Source: Actinomycetota bacterium (GTDB lineage Bacteria > Actinomycetota > Actinomycetes > Nanopelagicales > Nanopelagicaceae). From it: a stretch of 6,029 nt of DNA. The stretch is taken from the NCBI GenBank assembly GCA_009704285.1, contig WLEM01000036.1, forward strand, positions 1 through 6,029, read 5' to 3'. Numbering within the stretch: position 1 is the first letter of the stretch; each line of letters starts with the position of its first letter. A model generated the notes under the pieces. The model saw only the letters and a program-made list of their open reading frames with translations. It ran no database searches and was not told the origin of the DNA. A program made the translations under genes and the position numbers. Shown piece after piece: positions 1 to 5,505 of this stretch.

Positions 1-190
1 ATCACTGCACACTGATGATCTATGGTGGTACGTACAAAGCAAACGAGCTGGCGTAACAACTAAGCGAATGCCCGGCTATAGCAAATTAGAGTTTATTACT
101 GGCACGCAAGAAGATGGTTTATGGAATACCGGTAATCAAAATAGAAATGATCCAAACTTAAAATCTTTGCTAAATAAGTACTCTCTTTAA
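1..190 (+). CDS. C-terminal fragment of an unidentified protein, possibly a GT-A-type glycosyltransferase
   Basis: An open frame enters from the left edge (first complete codon at base 2) and ends at TAA 188-190, leaving 62 visible residues. The start lies outside the window. Visible residues include an acidic pair at 5-6 followed by Leu-Trp-Trp, a Gly-Thr-Gln at 34-36, and an Asn-rich stretch ending in Asn-Asp at 49-50. From memory, the spacing DD-x-W ... GTQ ... L ... N ... ND resembles the C-terminal part of uncharacterised bacterial glycosyltransferases, where an acidic residue helps bind metal or act as base. This is pattern recall, not an alignment, so the function is a weak inference. 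The last residues are Lys-Tyr-Ser-Leu. The gene converges on the tRNA with only 5 bp between its stop codon and the tRNA 3' end, and no hairpin terminator is visible. Confidence is good that it is coding and low on function. Confidence 0.72.
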   Translation, partial: SLHTDDLWWYVQSKRAGVTTKRMPGYSKLEFITGTQEDGLWNTGNQNRNDPNLKSLLNKYSL

Positions 191-195
191 TTTCT

Positions 196-280
196 TGGTG
201 GCGGGTGAAGGATTTGAACCTTCGAAGGCAGAGCCGGGGGATTTACAGTCCCCTCCCATTGGCCGCTCGGGCAACCCGCC
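196..280 (-). tRNA. tRNA-Tyr, anticodon GUA, CCA encoded
   Basis: Read on the - strand, this 85-nt sequence folds as a class II tRNA. The acceptor stem is GGCGGGT (280-274) paired with ACCCGCC (206-200), with discriminator A at 199 and a genomically encoded CCA at 198-196. The D arm has a 3-bp CCC/GGG stem. The anticodon stem GGGGA/TCCCC encloses the loop CTGTAAA, with GTA at 246-244. A 13-nt variable region can form a small GGC/GCC stem, as expected for bacterial tRNA-Tyr. The T arm is GAAGG-TTCAAAT-CCTTC. All stems pair perfectly. The gene lies downstream of lldD in the same direction, but a separate promoter is plausible (see 301-330). Confidence 0.97.
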
Positions 281-300
281 AGGATTGTTAAGCGACGTGA

Positions 301-330
301 AGTCTAAAGCCTGACTACTTGTTATGCCAA
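301..330 (-). promoter_or_regulatory. Candidate sigma-70-type promoter of tRNA-Tyr
   Basis: On the - strand, TTGGCA (330-325, 5 of 6 matches to TTGACA) is followed after 18 bp by TAGACT (306-301, 4 of 6 matches to TATAAT). Transcription would start near 294, leaving a leader of about 14 nt before the mature tRNA 5' end at 280, which is typical for tRNA genes. It lies in the 58-bp gap between lldD and the tRNA. I saw no terminator hairpin in this gap, so lldD read-through could also contribute tRNA. The prediction rests on motif match and position only. Confidence 0.5.
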
Positions 331-338
331 AAGTTCAA

Positions 339-1580
339 TTATTTATCGCTATACCTTGCAATAAATCGAACATGATCTGGGTTTAACTCCGCAACTGTTC
401 TTGCTCCAAGTAATTTCATTGTTCTACTTATTTGTGTGCGAAGGATCTCTAAAGTGCGATCAACACCAGGTTTTCCACCTGCCATAAGGCCATACAGATA
501 CGCCCTACCAATCCAAGTGAATTTAGCGCCACTTGCGATAGCTGCAACTACATCAGCACCATGCATAATTCCGGTATCAACATGAACCTCAGCTTTGTCA
601 CCAATTGCTTTTACAACCTCTGGCAACAAATGAAGTGGAACTGGTGCACGATCTAACTGACGACCACCATGATTAGAAAGAATAATTGCATCAGCACCTG
701 CAGCTACTGACATCATTGCATCATCAATATTTTGAATTCCTTTAACCACAAGATTTCCATGCCATTGCTCTCTAATCCACTTCAAATCTTCATAAGTAAC
801 TGTTGGATCAAACATGGAGTCAAGTAATTCTGCAACTGTTCCATTCCAGGAATCTAATGATGCAAATTTAAGAGGGTCTGTTGTTAGAAAATTAATCCAC
901 CAAGCAGGACGTGGAATCGCGTTTAAAATTGTTTTTGAAGTTAGAGATGGTGGAATTGTCATTCCATTTCGAACATCTCTTAATCTGGCACCTGCGACCG
1001 GAACGTCAACTGTCAGAACTAAAGTATCAAAACCGGCGGTCTTTGCTCGATCAACTAGTGCCATGCTGCGATCGCGATCTTTCCACATATAAAGTTGAAA
1101 CCAATTTCGTCCAGTTGGTGCAGCTTTGGCAACATCTTCTATTGATCGTGTTCCCATTGTTGAAAGGGTGTACGGAATACCTGCATCAGATGCAGCACAT
1201 GCACCGGCATACTCGCCTTCAGTTTGCATCATTCTGGTGAAACCAGTCGGTGCGATTCCAACCGGCATACTCATTTTTTTACCCAGCATTTGAACTGAAA
1301 GGTCGACATCTTTAACATCACGCAAAATTCTTGGCTGAAACTCCAGTTTTTCATATGCCGCTCTTGCTCTGGTCAAACTGGATTCAGTATCAGCTCCACC
1401 ATCTGTGTAATCAAAAGGTGCTTGAGGTGTTCGGCGTTTAGCAATTTCTCGTAAATCATAAATAGTTAACGCTCTAGTTAATCTACGTTTTCTTGGACTT
1501 AGAATTACTTTTCTAAAGCGCAGTAGTTGTGCAAGGTCTTTAGGGCTGGGTATACGCCGCTTGACCTTTACTTGGCTCAC
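339..1580 (-). CDS. lldD: FMN-dependent L-lactate dehydrogenase (quinone), LldD2-like
   Basis: A 413-residue member of the FMN-dependent alpha-hydroxy-acid dehydrogenase family, which oxidises L-lactate to pyruvate and passes electrons to the respiratory chain. In the numbering used here, family residues are visible: Tyr58 in FDYTDGGAD, Tyr164 in WFQLYMW, Asp192 in LTVDVP, Lys280 in VVKGI, and the active-site signature SNHGGRQLD with His304 and Arg307. The FMN-phosphate region follows with DTG (335-337) and IGRAYLYG (from about 357). From memory, the sequence tracks Mycobacterium LldD2 along its whole length, including [14 protein letters not shown], so lactate is the likeliest substrate; glycolate, mandelate or another 2-hydroxy acid cannot be excluded. 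I start it at GTG 1580-1578, which has GGAG 5 nt upstream and places the N-terminus close to that of LldD2. The frame is open to an ATG at 1619, which would add 13 residues without a Shine-Dalgarno site. No transmembrane segment is seen, so it is probably cytoplasmic or peripheral. It is divergent from yajQ. Confidence 0.93.
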   Translation of the reverse strand: MSQVKVKRRIPSPKDLAQLLRFRKVILSPRKRRLTRALTIYDLREIAKRRTPQAPFDYTDGGADTESSLTRARAAYEKLEFQPRILRDVKDVDLSVQMLGKKMSMPVGIAPTGFTRMMQTEGEYAGACAASDAGIPYTLSTMGTRSIEDVAKAAPTGRNWFQLYMWKDRDRSMALVDRAKTAGFDTLVLTVDVPVAGARLRDVRNGMTIPPSLTSKTILNAIPRPAWWINFLTTDPLKFASLDSWNGTVAELLDSMFDPTVTYEDLKWIREQWHGNLVVKGIQNIDDAMMSVAAGADAIILSNHGGRQLDRAPVPLHLLPEVVKAIGDKAEVHVDTGIMHGADVVAAIASGAKFTWIGRAYLYGLMAGGKPGVDRTLEILRTQISRTMKLLGARTVAELNPDHVRFIARYSDK

Positions 1581-1585
1581 CACTT

Positions 1586-1589
1586 CTCC
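1586..1589 (-). promoter_or_regulatory. Ribosome binding site deciding the lldD GTG start
   Basis: GGAG on the - strand (1589-1586) lies 5 nt before the GTG at 1580. A second GTG directly before it (1583-1581) is only 2 nt from the motif, too close to be used efficiently. The in-frame ATG at 1619 has no purine-rich motif at suitable distance. This site is the main sequence argument for the shorter protein. Confidence 0.6.
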
Positions 1590-1603
1590 GATCAAGAAAT
1601 TTA

Positions 1604-1620
1604 AATGATGCGAAATCATT
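1604..1620. promoter_or_regulatory. Dyad in the lldD leader, candidate operator
   Basis: Perfect inverted repeat AATGAT-GCGAA-ATCATT: 6-bp arms with a 5-bp spacer. It lies between the candidate lldD -10 element and the lldD ribosome binding site, and about 13 bp from the yajQ -10 element. A protein bound here could block lldD transcription. Lactate genes in other bacteria are often controlled by GntR-type (LldR) regulators that bind short dyads, but this sequence is not a recognised LldR site. A 6-bp AT-rich dyad can arise by chance. Confidence 0.3.
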
Positions 1621-1632
1621 CTATTTAACTAG

Positions 1633-1638
1633 TAAAGT
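1633..1638 (+). promoter_or_regulatory. Candidate -10 element for a leaderless yajQ transcript
   Basis: TAAAGT fits the TANNNT -10 pattern and ends 6 nt before the yajQ ATG at 1645. This would put the transcription start on or next to the A of the start codon. No Shine-Dalgarno sequence precedes yajQ. Leaderless mRNAs of this design are common in actinobacteria. No good -35 hexamer is seen at the expected distance (around 1610-1615), which is usual for this promoter type. An overlapping TATAGA at 1638-1643 is too close to the ATG to serve. Confidence 0.5.
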
Positions 1639-1641
1639 ATA
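1636..1641 (-). promoter_or_regulatory. Candidate -10 element of lldD
   Basis: On the - strand, TATACT (1641-1636) matches TATAAT at 5 of 6 positions. A start about 7 nt downstream would give a leader of roughly 50 nt to the GTG at 1580. A weak -35 candidate, TCGAAA (1664-1659), lies 17 bp upstream, inside the yajQ coding region. The element overlaps the opposing yajQ -10 element by 3 bp. A second possible -10, TAGAAT (1623-1618), has no -35 partner. Confidence 0.45.
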
Positions 1642-1644
1642 GAC

Positions 1645-2133
1645 ATGGCTGACAGTAGTTTCGATATCGTCTCAAAAATTGATCAAATGGAGTTGGATAA
1701 CGCCTTTAATCAATGCGATAGGGAGATAGCGACTAGATTTGATTTCAAGAATACCGAAACTAAAATTGAAAAAACTGCTTTAAAGGTTGTTCTGGAGTCC
1801 AGTACCGAGGAGAGAGCTAAGGCCGCCCTTGATGTGTTTAAGGACAAACTAATAAAACGAAATATTTCACTTAAGCACTTAGATGCCTCTGAACCGGCTT
1901 TGAGTGGCAAGACTTATCGAATCAACTGTGACTTCAAAGAAGGTATTTCAACTGAGAATGCAAAGAAGATTGCAAAATTTCTTAAAGAGAATGGCCCTAA
2001 GTCTTTGAAAACACAAATTCAAGGCGACGAGCTACGTGTTTCGAGTAAAAGTCGTGATGACTTACAAACTGCTATAGCCCAGGTTAAAAAAGAAACATGG
2101 GATTTTGCAGTTCAGTTCACCAACTACCGCTAA
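1645..2133 (+). CDS. yajQ: YajQ family (UPF0234) nucleotide-binding protein
   Basis: At 162 residues, the length matches the family (about 160). The protein opens with the conserved [10 protein letters not shown] (4-13), followed by the family block EIATRFDFK (27-35). A middle segment shows [14 protein letters not shown] (89-102), and the second half has [10 protein letters not shown] and [17 protein letters not shown] (125-141), ending in VQFTNYR. Known structures show two ferredoxin-like alpha/beta domains. Family members bind nucleotides, and a Xanthomonas homologue was reported to bind cyclic di-GMP; the role in actinobacteria is not established. The protein is soluble, with no signal peptide or membrane helix. 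The ATG at 1645 is preceded by a -10-like TAAAGT rather than a Shine-Dalgarno site, suggesting a leaderless message. It is followed 18 bp later by rarD in the same frame, probably in one operon. Confidence 0.95.
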   Translation: MADSSFDIVSKIDQMELDNAFNQCDREIATRFDFKNTETKIEKTALKVVLESSTEERAKAALDVFKDKLIKRNISLKHLDASEPALSGKTYRINCDFKEGISTENAKKIAKFLKENGPKSLKTQIQGDELRVSSKSRDDLQTAIAQVKKETWDFAVQFTNYR

Positions 2134-2141
2134 TCAATACA

Positions 2142-2147
2142 AAAGGG
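2142..2147 (+). promoter_or_regulatory. Ribosome binding site for the rarD TTG start
   Basis: AAAGGG lies 4 nt before TTG 2152-2154 in the 18-bp yajQ-rarD gap. It is a partial match to AAAGGAGG. No ATG or GTG is available in frame between the yajQ stop and the first membrane helix, so TTG with this motif is the only sensible start. Confidence 0.5.
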
Positions 2148-2151
2148 AAAC

Positions 2152-3042
2152 TTGAAATCTAATCGGTTAGGTGTTGCCTACGGGGTTGGCGCTTATGTAA
2201 TTTGGGGATCACTTCCTATTTACTGGCGGTGGCTAGAGCAAGCCACGGCATTTGAAATCTTAGCCAACCGAGGAATATGGTCTTTGGTGGTTTGCGTGAT
2301 ATTTCTGGCATTTCAAAGGCAATTGAGATCAACTTTTACATTGATGAGAAATTCCAAAACATTCTTTACCCTTGCCTTATCCTCATTTTTACTCACTTTG
2401 AACTGGGGAATTTACATTTGGGCTGTCTCTGTCGACCGAGTTGTTGAAGCATCTCTTGGTTACTACATGACGCCGCTAGTGGTTGTTTTCTTTGGCGTAT
2501 TTGTTTTAAAAGAGAAATTGAGAATTACCCAGAAATTATCACTGGGCTTGGCCGCAATTGGAGTTGCAATTCTGACCTTTGCATTTGGTCAACTGCCATT
2601 AGTTGCATGTGGATTGGCACTTAGTTGGGGAACCTACTCGTTGATTAAAAAGCGGCTTGATGCCGGTTCACTTGAAACACTATCGATTGAAATGCTTTTT
2701 GCTTTGATCCCAAGCGGTATTTATATGTTTTATCTGATGAGTAATAATCAAGCAGAATTTGGTTCAGAACTTTGGTTTTCCCTGATAATCATGACAACTG
2801 GCTTAGTCACCATAGTTCCACTACTTATGTTTAATTCTGCTGCCACCACATTGCCATTAACACTTCTTGGTTTATTAGGTTACATAAACCCCACAATTAT
2901 GTTTTTAGTTGGATTTATTGTCTTTCACGAACCACTGACTTTTTCTAAGATCTTTGGCTTTGTTTTTATCTGGGGTGCTTTAATTCTGCTAGGGATTGAT
3001 ATGTATAGATCAGGTAGATCGATTGACCAAAGCAAAGGTTAA
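2152..3042 (+). CDS. rarD: RarD family EamA/DMT-superfamily transporter
   Basis: A 296-residue integral membrane protein with about ten hydrophobic segments, near residues 8-27, 38-55, 71-91, 104-119, 128-146, 150-165, 178-196, 209-227, 235-256 and 266-284, the standard layout of the drug/metabolite transporter superfamily. RarD subfamily marks are visible: AYVIWGSLPIYW near the N-terminus, NWGIYIWAV (84-92), VEASLGYYMTPL (98-109) and GLVTIVPLLMFNSAAT (217-232). These correspond closely to E. coli RarD as I recall it. RarD was named for a chloramphenicol-sensitivity phenotype, but its substrate is not securely known, so no substrate is assigned. The start is TTG, with an AAAGGG site upstream. 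It is probably cotranscribed with yajQ. The last 33 bp overlap the convergent prenyl synthase gene, and no terminator hairpin with a T-run follows the stop. Confidence 0.93.
   Translation: MKSNRLGVAYGVGAYVIWGSLPIYWRWLEQATAFEILANRGIWSLVVCVIFLAFQRQLRSTFTLMRNSKTFFTLALSSFLLTLNWGIYIWAVSVDRVVEASLGYYMTPLVVVFFGVFVLKEKLRITQKLSLGLAAIGVAILTFAFGQLPLVACGLALSWGTYSLIKKRLDAGSLETLSIEMLFALIPSGIYMFYLMSNNQAEFGSELWFSLIIMTTGLVTIVPLLMFNSAATTLPLTLLGLLGYINPTIMFLVGFIVFHEPLTFSKIFGFVFIWGALILLGIDMYRSGRSIDQSKG
3010..3042. other. Convergent 3' coding overlap of rarD and the prenyl synthase
   Basis: rarD stops at TAA 3040-3042 on the + strand, while the prenyl synthase stops at TGA 3012-3010 on the - strand. The 33 shared bases encode the hydrophilic tail of RarD (SGRSIDQSKG) and the tail of the synthase (LTFALVNRST). 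Both reading frames are intact. There is no space for a conventional terminator between the two genes. Confidence 0.9.
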
Positions 3043-3996
3043 GTTTTCTAGTGCACTTTTTGCAGGTCCATTTGGTAAATCAACAAGCAGTTGATTTGCT
3101 TCCTTAGCCACATTGCTTAAATAATCTTGTACCTTCTTTAATGCCTTATGGTTTCGTAGCTCTTTAATTACGCCAGCTAAGTCTTGGTCACTGATTGGCT
3201 TACTTAATTTCTCTATTAAAACTTTGTCGGCAGGATCATTGTCTGCCATTACAAACAAGGTCACTAGTGTTGGAACGCCTTCTTTTAGATCTGTGCCAGG
3301 AGTTTTTCCGGAGGCAGTCTCAGTGCTTGCAATATCTAGTAAGTCATCGGCAACCTGAAAAGCAACACCAATTTTTTCGCCAAATTTTGTAAGAGTCTCA
3401 ACTACCTCCATAGATGCACCAGAGAGTAGAGCTCCAAATCTTGCACTGGTAGCAATAAGTGATCCAGTTTTATCAGCAACTACCTTCATGTAGTGATCTA
3501 TCTGTGATAGACCCTCGCTCTTTCCTTGTGTTTCTTTAATCTGTCCAATCACTAATCTTTCAAAAGTTTTAGCCTGCAACTTAACCGCCTCTGGACCAAT
3601 GTCAGCCAACATGTCAGATACTTTGGAAAAGAGATAGTCACCAGTCAAGATTGCTACAGCGTTATCCCATTTCTTATTAGCACTTACAACTCCTCGTCTA
3701 AGGGCGGCATCATCCATTACATCATCGTGATACAAAGTTGCTAGGTGAGTTAATTCGCAACATACCGCTGCCTTAATAATGTCGTAATTTGTTGGGTCAC
3801 CAAATTGAGCAGATAGAAGTGTTAGAAGTGGCCTAAGGCGCTTGCCACCAGCTTCAACTAGATGCCTTGAAGTTTCAACAACTAATGGGTAATCGCCCTG
3901 GATGTGGGAACGCATTAGTTCTTCGACTTTTTTTAGATCGGAGATTAAAGATTGTTCGAGTTGGTTATCTAAATTAGGTATTCCAATTTTAGTCAT
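3010..3996 (-). CDS. Long-chain trans-polyprenyl diphosphate synthase, probably for the menaquinone side chain
   Basis: A 328-residue all-alpha isoprenyl synthase that condenses isopentenyl diphosphate onto an allylic diphosphate using magnesium. Visible motifs are GKRLRP (51-56), the first Asp-rich motif DDVMD (91-95) followed by Arg100-Arg101, Lys176-Thr177 in ADKTGSL, and the second Asp-rich motif DDLLD (217-221) followed by GKTPGTDLKEG (230-240). The residue five positions before the first motif is small (Ala86, in LATLYHDD). That pattern fits enzymes making long (C30 or longer) products, whereas short-chain enzymes carry a bulky aromatic nearby. The product length cannot be fixed from sequence. 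The start ATG (3996-3994) follows the nuoN TAA with no gap and no Shine-Dalgarno site, so translation is probably coupled to nuoN. The complex I operon context supports quinone side-chain synthesis. It resembles mycobacterial GrcC1; a carotenoid or other polyprenol role is less likely. Confidence 0.92.
   Translation of the reverse strand: MTKIGIPNLDNQLEQSLISDLKKVEELMRSHIQGDYPLVVETSRHLVEAGGKRLRPLLTLLSAQFGDPTNYDIIKAAVCCELTHLATLYHDDVMDDAALRRGVVSANKKWDNAVAILTGDYLFSKVSDMLADIGPEAVKLQAKTFERLVIGQIKETQGKSEGLSQIDHYMKVVADKTGSLIATSARFGALLSGASMEVVETLTKFGEKIGVAFQVADDLLDIASTETASGKTPGTDLKEGVPTLVTLFVMADNDPADKVLIEKLSKPISDQDLAGVIKELRNHKALKKVQDYLSNVAKEANQLLVDLPNGPAKSALENLTFALVNRST
3077..3097. repeat. Perfect 8-bp inverted repeat near the end of the prenyl synthase gene
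   Basis: AAATCAAC-AAGCA-GTTGATTT forms a perfect 8-bp stem with a 5-nt loop, starting 35 bp after the rarD stop. The stem has only three G-C pairs and no uninterrupted T-run on either side. It could act as a weak transcription end or RNA-stability hairpin for the yajQ-rarD message, read antisense through the synthase gene. It could equally be a by-product of coding for NQLLVDL. Confidence 0.25.
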
Positions 3997-5505
3997 TTAT
4001 TTGATGAAGGTTGCAAAGTTAGTAGCTGTTGTTAACAACAAAGAAGGAGCAAGACCAAAGACCATAGAAGCGACTGTGGCGACTGAAATAGAAATCTTGC
4101 TTTTAACTGATGGAATGATGACAGAGACTGAATCATTTACTGGATCGGTAAAAAAGATCATGATTATGACTCTGATGTAGAAGAATGCAGCAATCGCACT
4201 TGCAAGGACTCCTGATACAACTATTGCTATATTCCCAGATTGATAGGCCGCTGAGAAAATCGCGAACTTTCCAATAAAACCAGATGTCAATGGAATACCA
4301 GCAAAACTCAGAAGCAAGAAAGCAAATATTGAACCAACAAGTGGTGACTTCTTTCCTAATCCTACCCAACGATTTAAGTCAGTCACTTCACCGGTTGAAT
4401 CTCTAACTAATCCAATAATTCCAAATGCAGCCAAGGTGGTTAATCCATATGCCAGTAAGTAAAATAGTGAGGCGGCTAGACCATCTTTATTTAAGGCTAC
4501 AACACCTGAAAGTAAGAAGCCTGCGTGAGCAATTGAAGAGTATGCCAACATTCGCTTCACATCTCGTTGAGCAATTGCAACTACAGAGCCAAACATCATA
4601 GTTAGTATCGCAATTACCGTAATAATTGGCTGCCACATTGTTTGTGCTTCAGCAAAGCCAATGTAGAAAATTCTTAAGAGTGCACCAAATGCAGCAACTT
4701 TTGTACAGGCTGCCATGAATGCAGTTATTGGAGTAGGTGCTCCTTGATATACATCTGGAGTCCAGGAGTGAAATGGAACAGCGCTGATTTTAAATAGCAA
4801 TCCAATTGAGACGAAGATTATTCCAATTAGTAGAAATACTTCATTCGCACTGCCCGCTGCCGCACTTATGCCGACTATGGAAATGGTGCCGGCATAGCCA
4901 TATAGAAAAGCTGCGCCAAACAAGAAAAATGCCGAAGCGTAAGCGCCTAGTAAGAAGTACTTAAGAGCTGCCTCTTGAGAGAGCAAACGCCGGCGTCTAC
5001 TTAAACCTGCTAGCAAATAAAGAGGTAGTGAAAAAACTTCTAAGGCAACAAATAAAGTAATCAAATCTGTAGCGACTGGAAATAGCATCATTCCGCCTAC
5101 TGCAAATAAGAAGAGTGGGAAAATTTCTGTTTGCTGATTCTTCTGCAAAAGTGCAACTGCTTCTTCGTTAGAACCTGGTACGGCCGAGGCTTGAGCTGTG
5201 AAATTTTCTTGGTCGGCAATTAGCAAGACAGCTATCAGAGCTAAAATCACAACTGTTGCTTGTAGAAATATTCCAGCTTTATCAATAGTAACTGAATTAA
5301 CTGCTGCAGTTGTTGATGAAAGATCTCTGATTCTCCATAGTTGAACTAAAGCAAGTGAGAGTGCGCCAATACTTATAGTTAATTGTGCGGCTGCACGGTG
5401 AGTTTTACCCATGAAAGCCTCAACTAAAACGCCGATTACTGCAGCGGCAAAGACGATAATCATTGGTGATAAAACAAGATAGCCAAGGGAGGGGGCGGTT
5501 AACAT
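3997..5505 (-). CDS. nuoN: NADH-quinone oxidoreductase (complex I) subunit N
   Basis: A 502-residue antiporter-like membrane subunit of respiratory complex I, taking part in proton translocation coupled to quinone reduction. Key residues are Glu156 in FVALEVFSLPLYLL, Lys239 in LLFKISAVPFHSWTPDVYQGAPTP, Lys269 in ACTKVAAF, and Lys413 in SGFIGKFAIF. By context these correspond to E. coli NuoN Glu133, Lys217, Lys247 and Lys395. The family block RDVKRMLAYSSIAHAGF (314-330) is also present. Repeated hydrophobic segments run from the N-terminus to about residue 498. A polar loop at about 98-128, containing QASAVPGSNEEA, precedes the Glu156 helix; I associate it with actinobacterial NuoN. The ATG (5505-5503) shares one base with the nuoM stop (TAATG) and has a full GGAGGTGA site 7 nt upstream, inside nuoM. 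It is the second-last gene of a - strand operon; translation passes to the prenyl synthase at a TAA-ATG junction. Confidence 0.97.
   Translation of the reverse strand: MLTAPSLGYLVLSPMIIVFAAAVIGVLVEAFMGKTHRAAAQLTISIGALSLALVQLWRIRDLSSTTAAVNSVTIDKAGIFLQATVVILALIAVLLIADQENFTAQASAVPGSNEEAVALLQKNQQTEIFPLFLFAVGGMMLFPVATDLITLFVALEVFSLPLYLLAGLSRRRRLLSQEAALKYFLLGAYASAFFLFGAAFLYGYAGTISIVGISAAAGSANEVFLLIGIIFVSIGLLFKISAVPFHSWTPDVYQGAPTPITAFMAACTKVAAFGALLRIFYIGFAEAQTMWQPIITVIAILTMMFGSVVAIAQRDVKRMLAYSSIAHAGFLLSGVVALNKDGLAASLFYLLAYGLTTLAAFGIIGLVRDSTGEVTDLNRWVGLGKKSPLVGSIFAFLLLSFAGIPLTSGFIGKFAIFSAAYQSGNIAIVVSGVLASAIAAFFYIRVIIMIFFTDPVNDSVSVIIPSVKSKISISVATVASMVFGLAPSLLLTTATNFATFIK

Noticed and set aside
814..1240. 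Open frames on the + strand inside lldD
   Set aside because: They are shadows of lldD: low-complexity translations with no recognisable domain, opposite a gene with intact catalytic motifs.
3050..3057. 8-bp palindrome AGTGCACT just after the rarD stop
   Set aside because: It has no loop or flanking T-run on a matching stem and lies in coding sequence; a short palindrome like this is expected by chance.
3902..4180. + strand frame across the nuoN-synthase junction
   Set aside because: It is antisense to two confident genes, has no promoter or ribosome site, and its translation resembles no family.
4133..4369. Second - strand open frame inside nuoN, starting at an ATG
   Set aside because: It is a frame-shifted reading of nuoN, whose own frame is unbroken and carries the conserved lysines; there is no ribosome site.
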